DNA of 64,000 nt from Planctomycetota bacterium (lineage in GTDB: Bacteria; Planctomycetota; Phycisphaerae; Phycisphaerales; UBA1924): NCBI GenBank assembly GCA_030950285.1, contig JAUZRR010000002.1:113827-177826 (forward strand), written 5' to 3'. Shown piece by piece: positions 49,447 through 57,600 of this stretch. Position numbers and translations under genes: made by a program. The notes beneath the pieces were generated by a model. The model did no database searches. It saw only the letters and a program-made list of their open reading frames with translations, and was not told the DNA's origin. Position 1 is the stretch's first letter. Each line of letters opens with the position of its first letter.

Positions 49447-50511
49447 ATGAGCCCTCTCCCGCACAAGACAGGTGGGCTCGGGGGGATGCAATCGCTTGCA
49501 GTGAACGCGGGCTTTGTCAAGGGTGAACTGGCCGTGCTGAAGGCGTTGATGCACTTTTCGGACTGGAGTTTCGGCGAGAACATCACCGCGGGGATCGACG
49601 CGATCGCGAAGAGGTCGGGCCTAAAGCCGCGCCAGACCAAGACGTTGCTCAGCCGTCTTGAGGACGCCAATGCTATCGAGATCGTTGAACGCTCCCCCGG
49701 CGGGAGAGGCCGCACGCACAAGCGTCGCATCTGCCTCGAACGACTCGTACAGATGGCCCAGGAGCGGGCGGAACTGGAAGAGTCTAGCGATGAGGGCTTG
49801 AAACAGTGCAATCCACAACCGAAACAGTGCAATGCGCGACCACAAACGGTGCAATCTGTGCGCAGAAACAGTGCAGCCGATGCACCCAACCAATCAAGAA
49901 GACCAATGAAAAGACCACCACCAACCAGTGAGAGTGCGACGAATGACAATGCGGGCGACCGATATCCGAGGGATCTGGAGGCGGAGGCGGCGTTGTTGAA
50001 GTATGGGGTTTCAAACGCCAAGGCTCGGAAGCTCGCGATCACCACTTCGGTGTCTGAGATCCAAGCCGGGATCGGACTGGTCAAGGGAGCCGGCAACGGG
50101 GTTCGCTCTCCCGCCGGAATGCTGGTCAAGCTCATCGAGGACGGCACCGCGGCAAGTGAAGCTGCACGGGCGGCAGCTCGTATGGACCGTCGGCAGACAC
50201 CGGAGTTGCCGGCGTGGCGAGTTCGCAGGGTGGACGCGTTGTTCTCGGCGCTGCGTCAGTTCCACTCCGTCGATGTGTGGTCAGAGATCAGCCGGTCGAT
50301 CCGGGAAGTCCGCGACGTGGTGCCGACCAACGCGGGTATCGCGGTCTTGGGGTTGTTGTCAGATGACGATCTACGTGACGTTGAGAAGCACCCCCGGGAG
50401 ATGCTCGACAAACTCCGCCAAGCGGCGGTGGAGTACGGTGCCAAGGCACAGCGGAATCAGAGCACGCGTCCGATGCGCAGAGCCGTGACCGAAGCCGGAG
50501 CACCGCGATGA
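49447..50511 (+). CDS. Winged-helix protein, possible replication or regulatory protein of the element
   Basis: 354 residues from ATG 49447 with GGGAG 7 nt upstream; the same frame is open from 49081 but overlaps the HTH gene. Residues 15-95 form a wHTH resembling phage replication-initiator N-termini (FVKGELAVLKALMHFSDWSF, AIAKRSGLKPRQTKTLLSRL, EIVERSPGGRGRTHKRR). A Gln/Asn/Pro-rich linker follows (about 105-165). The C-terminal part (DLEAEAALLKYGVSNAKARK, SAGIGLVK-like) recalls the 'helix-turn-helix plus DnaD/ primosome' plan, in which the protein binds an origin and recruits helicase. No ATPase motif. Annotated cautiously. Confidence 0.72.
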   Translation: MSPLPHKTGGLGGMQSLAVNAGFVKGELAVLKALMHFSDWSFGENITAGIDAIAKRSGLKPRQTKTLLSRLEDANAIEIVERSPGGRGRTHKRRICLERLVQMAQERAELEESSDEGLKQCNPQPKQCNARPQTVQSVRRNSAADAPNQSRRPMKRPPPTSESATNDNAGDRYPRDLEAEAALLKYGVSNAKARKLAITTSVSEIQAGIGLVKGAGNGVRSPAGMLVKLIEDGTAASEAARAAARMDRRQTPELPAWRVRRVDALFSALRQFHSVDVWSEISRSIREVRDVVPTNAGIAVLGLLSDDDLRDVEKHPREMLDKLRQAAVEYGAKAQRNQSTRPMRRAVTEAGAPR

Positions 50512-50719
50512 GGCTGGCGAACCAGGCTGAGCTGATTATTGCATCCTCGCGAGGTCGAACCCCTCGCACCGAGTGGTGGGGGTGGGGGGGTCGCGGGTCC
50601 TTCCTGGCCATGATTCGTTCCGTCATACCCGCCGGAACAGCAACCTCCGGCGAGAGAGTTTCTTTTTGGGTGCGTCGTGCGCGAGGCACCTCTCAGCCCT
50701 CACGAACAGGGAGCGTTCC

Positions 50720-51997
50720 ATGCATGTCGAGATGAAGCCGATCGGGTGGGTTACTCCCTACGAGAACAACCCGCGCCAGAACGCCAAGGCCGTTCCCGCG
50801 GTGGCCGAGAGCCTGCGCCGCTACGGGTTCCGCCAGCCCATCGTCACGGACACCGAGGGCGTCATCGTTGTCGGGCACACCCGCTACCTGGCCGCCAAGG
50901 TGCTCGGCCTCACCGAGGTCCCGGTACACATCGCGACTGATCTGAGCCCCGCGCTCGCCCGTGAGTACCGCGTTGCCGACAACAAGACCGCCGAGGGGGC
51001 GGTGTGGGACGCCAAACTCCTGCCGATCGAGCTGGCCGCAGGGATCAAGAACGGGGCCGACTGGGGAGCGCTGGGCTTCGGGGCTCTGGAACTCGGCCGT
51101 CTGCTCTCGCCATCGCTCACGGCCCGCGAGGGAGCCGAGCCCGACGATGCGCCGGATGTGCCCACGAGGCCGCGCACGCGCCCGGGTGATCTCTACAGGC
51201 TCGGCGAGCATGTGCTGGTCTGTGGCGACGCCGCGGGTGATGCGCCCGCGCAGCTGCTCGGCGACGACCGTCCGCTGATGGTGCTGACCGATCCCCCGTA
51301 CGGCGTCGGGTACCAGGGCAAGACCAAGGACGCGTTGACGATCGCTAACGACGGGACCGATCAACTCCGGCCGTTGCTCGAGTCAACCCTCGGCAAGCTC
51401 GTCGAGCGCACCGCGCCGGGCTGCGTGTGGTACGTCTGTGCGCCGGCCGGGCCGCAGTTCGCCGCCTTCGCCGCTGTGCTCGGCGACGCGGGCGTCTGGC
51501 GGCAGACGCTGGTCTGGGTCAAGGACTCGATGGTGCTGGGGCGGTCCGATCACCACTACCGGCACGAGGCGATCCTCTACGGCTGGACGCCCGGCGGTGC
51601 ACACCACGCACCACCAACGAGGAGTCGCACCACCGTGCTCGAGTTCCCGCGTCCCAAGCGCAGCGAGGTACACCCGACCATGAAGCCGGTCGCGCTGTTC
51701 GCCGACCTGCTCTCGGTCAGCAGCGACGCCGGGGATCTGGTGCTCGATCCCTTCTGCGGGTCGGGCACGACGATCATCGCGTGCGAGCAGTTGCAGCGCT
51801 GTTGCAGGGCCATCGAGCTGGACCCGGGGTACTGCGATGTGATTGTCGAGCGGTGGGAGCGGTTCACTGGCGGGAAGGCCGAGCTGGTGAGGAAGATCGC
51901 GAAGAAGTCCCCCGCGCCCCCCACGCCCGCCAAGCCCGCCAAGCGTGCGAAGGCCGCTCGCCGGAGCGGAGGTGGGAAGCCGAAGGCTGCATCGTGA
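50720..51997 (+). CDS. ParB-like/DNA methyltransferase fusion (adenine- or cytosine-N4-specific)
   Basis: 425 residues from ATG 50720 with GGGAG upstream. Residues 1-90 are a ParB/Sulfiredoxin-like domain (YENNPRQNAKAVPAVAESLR, IVVGHTRYLAAKVLGL). From 155 on comes a beta-class N6/N4 methylase with motif IV TDPPYGVGY (residues 190-198) before motif I LDPFCGSGTT (342-351), and VHPTMKPVALFADLL between them. The basic tail is Lys/Ala/Pro-rich. Such fusions are common in phages and integrative elements, where they modify element DNA against restriction or mark packaging regions. No cognate endonuclease gene is adjacent. Confidence 0.92.
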   Translation: MHVEMKPIGWVTPYENNPRQNAKAVPAVAESLRRYGFRQPIVTDTEGVIVVGHTRYLAAKVLGLTEVPVHIATDLSPALAREYRVADNKTAEGAVWDAKLLPIELAAGIKNGADWGALGFGALELGRLLSPSLTAREGAEPDDAPDVPTRPRTRPGDLYRLGEHVLVCGDAAGDAPAQLLGDDRPLMVLTDPPYGVGYQGKTKDALTIANDGTDQLRPLLESTLGKLVERTAPGCVWYVCAPAGPQFAAFAAVLGDAGVWRQTLVWVKDSMVLGRSDHHYRHEAILYGWTPGGAHHAPPTRSRTTVLEFPRPKRSEVHPTMKPVALFADLLSVSSDAGDLVLDPFCGSGTTIIACEQLQRCCRAIELDPGYCDVIVERWERFTGGKAELVRKIAKKSPAPPTPAKPAKRAKAARRSGGGKPKAAS

Positions 51998-52110
51998 ATC
52001 GGTGATTCGGTCAAGGCGTGGTGCGCCTTGAGGAGTGCTACCACATCCACTCTGGTGAGTTCAAGATGGCGGGCTGGCCGGATAGTCCGGGTAGAGAGTG
52101 AAAGGGGTCC

Positions 52111-52359
52111 ATGATGGCTCGCAAGCACCGAAAGCCGAATCAACAGCCCGAGCCCGCGGCTCCTCTCAACCCTGACCGCCTCACCCCGGCCGAGTTGGCC
52201 GTTGTTCTCACCAGTACCGGGCTCGGGGTTGTGACCGAGTCTGACATGCTCGGGAGGATCGACCAAGGTGCGCCGACCAATGCCGACGGCACGATGAGCC
52301 TCGTTGCTTTCACCGCGTGGCTGGTCGAGGCGCGCGAGAAGGCCAGGCGTGGCCGCTGA
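52111..52359 (+). CDS. Small Nu1-like DNA-binding protein, possible small terminase
   Basis: 82 residues, ATG 52111 (or 52114), AAAGGGG upstream. Residues 22-75 match the pattern of phage Nu1/excisionase-type HTH domains (LTPAELAVVLTSTGLGVVTE, DGTMSLVAFTAWLVEARE). The same pattern recurs at the N-terminus of the large terminase, which starts inside this gene's end (GTG 52349, an 11-nt overlap). Position immediately before the large terminase is that of the small subunit, which recognises pac/cos DNA. By motif and context only. Confidence 0.75.
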   Translation: MMARKHRKPNQQPEPAAPLNPDRLTPAELAVVLTSTGLGVVTESDMLGRIDQGAPTNADGTMSLVAFTAWLVEAREKARRGR

Positions 52360-54631
52360 CCCGCGACGCCTGAAGCCCGCCGAGACCCGGCGGCTGCTCA
52401 ACTCGACCCCGCTCGGGACCGTGTTGACCGAGCGGCTCCTGCGGCGGCATCGGGACGAGGCCGGGTACCGGATCGGGGATGAGCACACGATCGATCTGGT
52501 GCGGTACGCCGCCTGGCTCTATGAGGAGCTCCGTTGGCAGGCCCCCAAGCCCGACGCCGGTGACCTTCAGGGGTACGACGCGGTCCGCGAGCGGGCGGTG
52601 CAGCGCAACAAGGCCCTGTCGCTCTCGGGCCGCAACATTGGGGAGTTGCCCGAGATCGAGCAGCCCGAGCGGAAGGGGGCCTGCGCCCGCAGCTTCCGGC
52701 TCTTCGCCGAGACCTACTTCCCGGCGACCTTCACGCTTGGCTGGTCGGCCGACCACCTCCGGGTTATCGAGCGGATCGAGCGGTGCGTGCTCGAGGGCGG
52801 GCTCTTTGCCATGGCGATGCCCCGGGGCAGCGGGAAGTCCTCGATGTGCGAGGCGGCTTGTCTCTGGGCGATCCTCTACGGGCATCGTTCGTTCGTGGTG
52901 GTGATCGGGGCGACCGAGGAACACGCCGACAACCTGCTCGATTCGATGAAGTCCGAGCTCGAGCACAACGACCGGTTGCTGGCCGACTTCCCCGAGGTGT
53001 GCTTCCCGCTCCGAGCTTTGGAGGGGATCTACCAGCGGGCGAACGGGCAGCTCTACCGGGGTGAGGGGACCTGCATCGGCTGGACGGCCAAGGAACTGGT
53101 GCTGCCGACGATTCCCGAGAGCGCCGCGAGCGGGGCGATCATCCGGGTGGTGGGCATCACCGGTCAGCTGCGGGGGATGAAGTTCAAGCGTCCCGACGGC
53201 CGGACCGCGCGGCCGTCGCTGGTCTTGATCGACGACCCTCAGACCGACGAGAGCGCGAGGAGCCCCTCGCAGTGCGCCAACCGGGAGCGTGTGCTCTCGA
53301 GTGCGGTGCTCGGGATCGGCGGGCCCAACGTCCAGATCGCGGGGCTGATGACGCTGACAGTGGTGCGGCCGGAGGACCTCGCCGACCAGATCCTCGACCG
53401 TGAGCGGCACCCCGAGTGGCAGGGCGAGCGGACCAGCCTGGTCTACGAGTTCCCGAGCAACCAGAGCAAGTGGGCCGAATACGCCGGGATCCTGCGTCGC
53501 GGCATGGGAGCGGGTGAGGGCATCGCTGCGGCGACGGCGTTCTACAAGCGGCACCGCAAGGAGATGGACAAGGGTGCGGTGGTCGCGTGGGAAGAGCGGT
53601 TCAAGCCCGACGAACTCTCGGCGATCCAGCACGCGATGAACCTCAAGATCCTCGACGAACACGCGTTCTGGTCGGAGTTCCAGAACAAGCCATTGAACGA
53701 GTCCGCTGATCTTGCCGGGCCGCTGACCGCCGCCGAGATCGCGGCCAAGACCAACGGCATGGAACGGGGGCTGGTGCCGGCGTGGTGCGAGCACCTGACG
53801 GCGTTCATCGACGTGCAGCAGAAGATGCTGTTCTACGTGGTCGCGGGGTGGTCGGCCGAGTTCGGTGGCGCGATCGTGGACTACGGCACCGAGCCGGACC
53901 AGAAGGACCCGCTGTTCACGTTACGTGGTTCGAGGAGGACCCTCCGGTCGAGGCACAAGGGCTCGAACCCCGGGTTGGAGGCGTTGCTCTACGCCGGGCT
54001 TGACTCGCTGGTGAACCGGCTGTGCGGGTCGGAGTGGAAGCGGGATGATGGCACGCCGATGCGGATGGATCGCTGCCTCATCGACGCCAACTGGGGGGCG
54101 TCGACCGACACGGTCTACCTGTTCTGTCGTCAGTCACCGTTGGGATCGTTGCTGTACCCGAGCCACGGGAGGTATGTGGGGGCGTCGAGCACGCCGTTCA
54201 ACGACTACCGGCCCAAGCGCGGGGATCGGGTCGGGGTGAACTGGCGGATCCCGTCGGTGCGGGGCAAGCGGGCGGTGCGGCATGTGGTGTACGACACGAA
54301 CTTCTGGAAGTCGTTTGTCCAGGAGCGGTTGGCGGTGGGGATGGGGGACCCGGGATGCCTGTCGCTGTTCGGCCGGGACGCACGGAAGCACCAGCTGTTT
54401 GCCGAGCAGATGACGGCGGAGTACCCGGTGCGGACCGAGGGGAGGGGTCGGACCGTCGATGAGTGGAAGCTCAAGAAGCCGGGCTTGGACAACCACTGGC
54501 TCGATTGTGCGGTGGGAGCGGCTGTGGCGGCGTCGATTCAGGGGGTGAGCTTGTTCGGTGCGCCGGATCCGAGACAGAGGATGAGGAGGAAGATCAAGCT
54601 GTCGGAAGTGCAGAGGGGGGGTGGGGGGTAG
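52349..54631 (+). CDS. Phage-type terminase large subunit with fused Nu1-like domain
   Basis: 760 residues from GTG 52349. Residues 3-62 form the fused small-terminase-like domain (PRRLKPAETRRLLNSTPLGT, YAAWLYEELR). The ATPase motor carries Walker A MPRGSGKSSM (about 157-166), an adenine-motif region, and Walker B LVLIDDPQTDE (291-301). The C-terminal RNase H-like nuclease shows HLTAFIDVQQKMLF (Asp488), a second acidic strand in CLIDANWGAS, and HWLDCAVGAAVAA at the end. All motor and nuclease signatures are intact. This enzyme packages DNA into preformed capsids, yet no portal or capsid gene follows. It could act on a helper phage's capsid. Confidence 0.93.
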   Translation: MAADPRRLKPAETRRLLNSTPLGTVLTERLLRRHRDEAGYRIGDEHTIDLVRYAAWLYEELRWQAPKPDAGDLQGYDAVRERAVQRNKALSLSGRNIGELPEIEQPERKGACARSFRLFAETYFPATFTLGWSADHLRVIERIERCVLEGGLFAMAMPRGSGKSSMCEAACLWAILYGHRSFVVVIGATEEHADNLLDSMKSELEHNDRLLADFPEVCFPLRALEGIYQRANGQLYRGEGTCIGWTAKELVLPTIPESAASGAIIRVVGITGQLRGMKFKRPDGRTARPSLVLIDDPQTDESARSPSQCANRERVLSSAVLGIGGPNVQIAGLMTLTVVRPEDLADQILDRERHPEWQGERTSLVYEFPSNQSKWAEYAGILRRGMGAGEGIAAATAFYKRHRKEMDKGAVVAWEERFKPDELSAIQHAMNLKILDEHAFWSEFQNKPLNESADLAGPLTAAEIAAKTNGMERGLVPAWCEHLTAFIDVQQKMLFYVVAGWSAEFGGAIVDYGTEPDQKDPLFTLRGSRRTLRSRHKGSNPGLEALLYAGLDSLVNRLCGSEWKRDDGTPMRMDRCLIDANWGASTDTVYLFCRQSPLGSLLYPSHGRYVGASSTPFNDYRPKRGDRVGVNWRIPSVRGKRAVRHVVYDTNFWKSFVQERLAVGMGDPGCLSLFGRDARKHQLFAEQMTAEYPVRTEGRGRTVDEWKLKKPGLDNHWLDCAVGAAVAASIQGVSLFGAPDPRQRMRRKIKLSEVQRGGGG

Positions 54632-54696
54632 AGAATGTGGTTGCTCCAACAGGCATTGATCGCTCTTGGGACCAAAAATCTGTGTGGTTCCATGCT

Positions 54697-57600
54697 TCAA
54701 ACGTACGTCTCAAGATGCGACTCAGCAGCGCCGACTCGCTGCCTAAGAAGCGTGTCCCAGCGATCAAGACAGTGCTCAGCAAGTTCGGGCAAACTGTGCT
54801 TGCGGGCGCTGTCATAAAGACGGAGCAACAGCTTTGCGACGTCAGCGCCCGCTCGTCCAAGCCGGTTCTGAATACTGCGTGTTTCGGCGGCGAGCTCAAC
54901 GGCAAACCGGTCGGCGATGCCCAGCACAATCTCTCTATAGGGCGCGAGGTCTACTCCGTCATTTGCCAGCGATATGATCAACCGCTCGGGATGCTCTAAG
55001 AACGATGCGGAGGCGACATAGGCGGTGGCGAGTGCGGGGCCGACGGGTGAGCTCAAGACGTCGTCATTGCGGAACACATCGCACGCTGCACTTCGGACGG
55101 CTTCTGATGGGTCGTCGAAGACAATCCTGAGCTTCTCACTCACAGTCACGCTATTCACCAATTCATCGAGCACGAGCTCGCAGAGCGTGCTGGCGACACC
55201 AAGACGCTGGTGCTCATCGCCAGCGAGGCAATGCAAATAGGTGTCTCTGCATGCTCCGTCACGTTGGTGAAACTCTGCTGCGACCCAGCTGGCACCCTGC
55301 TTGCTGACCTTCGGGATACTCGAACGTGCTATACGTCGAAATACATCCTCAAGCGTACCTGGGAAATCCCAACGCGCGTAGCGAAGCAGTTGGTTTACAC
55401 CGCTGGCTGCAAGAATCCGCTCATCATCATGCGCACATGTGCATCGGAACAGTCGCAGGCCTTCGTCTTTGTCGACGGTGTACACCGAAAACGCTGCACG
55501 CGCCGCCGCGACGCGTACCGCCGGGTGAGGGTCTGTGGCCAGTGCTTCGATCATTGGCAGCGCACGGCGCGTTCGTGGGGAGTTCTTCCATGACAGTGCG
55601 GCGAGCGCGAGCGCCGCGTTACCCCGCACACAGTTCAGGCTGGCAGTCTCCAAGCCTCCCAGAACCGAGTCGTCGTCAACATGATCTGTGAGTGCGGGTT
55701 CCGGCAGAGGATCTTCGTGATGCGCACATGAGATGATCAGATCCCATGCCTCGTCGCCCCAATCGAGGGTTGGATGTGACTGGAGCATGCCGCAGGCCGA
55801 GCGCAGCACGGTTGCATCTCCGTTGTCTATGACAAGGGCAAGCACTGCGTCCAGATCCTGTTGGCGGCATGGCGAGATATCAGTAGCTTGATCGCGAAAG
55901 GCGTGCACGAGTTCCTCGAGATACTCTGTCGGAGTCGACGTGGGCAAGCGCAGCATGAGCTGAACAAACCGTGCGGGGTCCACTTTCGCCTGTTGGCCGA
56001 ACGCGCTCGCAAACTGTCGAGTGGAGGATTCAGCCACAGTGTCCGTGTCGAGTTGCCGCCATCTCGAGCTATTCCACCTACCCTGAGTGATTGTCACCCA
56101 TTGCCGATCTGAGACATGCCCTAGTTTGTCGTCCGGAATAGGCGATCTGACCCAGCCGCCGGTAGACCTGTGTCCTGAGTCGATGGCTTGGAGCTTTTCG
56201 AACCGGGCCTCCAGGCTGTTCAGTCGCTCCTGCACTGCGGACGATCGGGTGGCTTCAGGTATCGCTGCGAGCAGGGCGTGCTGCTGTTTCCCAACGGGGT
56301 TGCCCCTTGCAAGCTCCTCGGGATACTGCTTTCGCAGCCATTTGTAGAGCTCGAGCTCGCTTCGGGGGGAATGTGCGAGTAGGGAGGCTTCTAGTTTGCT
56401 CAACGTCTGGCTCGAACAGTATTCCGCGTGTTGCGAAATAATATCCAGGCTCAGCAGCTTCGGGTATGGCCGACTTTCATCCTCGACTTGGAGGCGTTCT
56501 GGTCGATCGAGCAGCCACATCAGAGCAGCATCCGCGACCGCCGCCGGTGCCATAGCAAGCCCTTCGGCAACCGCTGCGGTGAGCGTTGGGGAGTTGTCGA
56601 GTGTTCTCGAGGTGAGTATTCGCTGGAATTCGCCGGATTGATGTTCACCGAGTCCAGCGACACAATGTGCTGTTAGGGTCGAAAGTACCTTGATGATATC
56701 TGACAAGGTGGAAGATTGACGGTAGTCGAGCGTCCCATTGGTCTCTGACTTGGCAACCGTCGTCAGCCGCTCGATCACCCTGAGGAGGTGCGAGAACGCA
56801 TCGTACGCCGTCATGCCGCTGGTCCGAGCAGCGTCGAGAACTTGTTTTTCAAACGATTGTTCTCTGATGCCCTCGATCCGTTCGTTCGTGTCAAAAGACT
56901 TCAATCCCTTGCGTATCACCCCGCGAATACTCGCAGCGACAAGTCGTATCGCTCGATCGGGATGTTTCTCGGCAACTCGATCGAGGTAGATGTCAGGGAA
57001 CGCCCATCGCCCAGCGGCAACTTCCTGTTCGCGCACGGCCGCGAGCCGGGGCGAGTCCAGCGAAGGGTCATGCGGGAGAATCTGCCCGAGGAGGTCTGTC
57101 GCGTTAGCGCTGCCGAAGACCGGCTGCAGGAGGTGATCGGTCTCAGCGGGACGATGCTCGATGACCGAGAGTGCTGTTCGATGCCATGCAGTTCTGTGTT
57201 CGGGATCTGTCGAGGCGAGGAGATTCTGCCAGACGCCAGCTTCATTCAGCGCGTCGAACCATGATACAGATCGCCATAACACTGCGCCGCGCAGATGATC
57301 GGCCCACTCATCCATCTCAGCAAGCCGCGCGACCAGCGCAACTTCCTCTGTGCAGATCCTGTGGGCGTGACCGAGGACGCCAAGAACCAACTGCTTGAGA
57401 TGAAACCTGACGTCCGGATCGAGAAGCAGCATTTCCATCGTTCGGGCCGCGAAAGCCGAGTCCTCTTCGCGCACGAGAAAGAGCAGCTGGCGAAGACGGT
57501 CTCGCATGAGCAGCGATTGATCGCTCCTTACCCAAGCGACTATGTCGGCTGCGGTGGAGCCAGCGGCATCCAACGCTGCGCTCGCGACGAGGTGGTCCAG

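Noticed and set aside
50535..50570. T-arm-like sequence (GCGAGGTCGAACCCCTCGC)
   Set aside because: The loop is 9 nt instead of 7 and no acceptor, D-arm or anticodon arm can be folded around it, so it is not a tRNA.
50508..50735. 75-codon frame starting inside the stop of the winged-helix gene
   Set aside because: The 4-nt overlap is attractive, but the product is Trp/Gly/Arg/Ser-rich noise coded by a GGGGTG tract and it runs over the methylase start; no support beyond the overlap.
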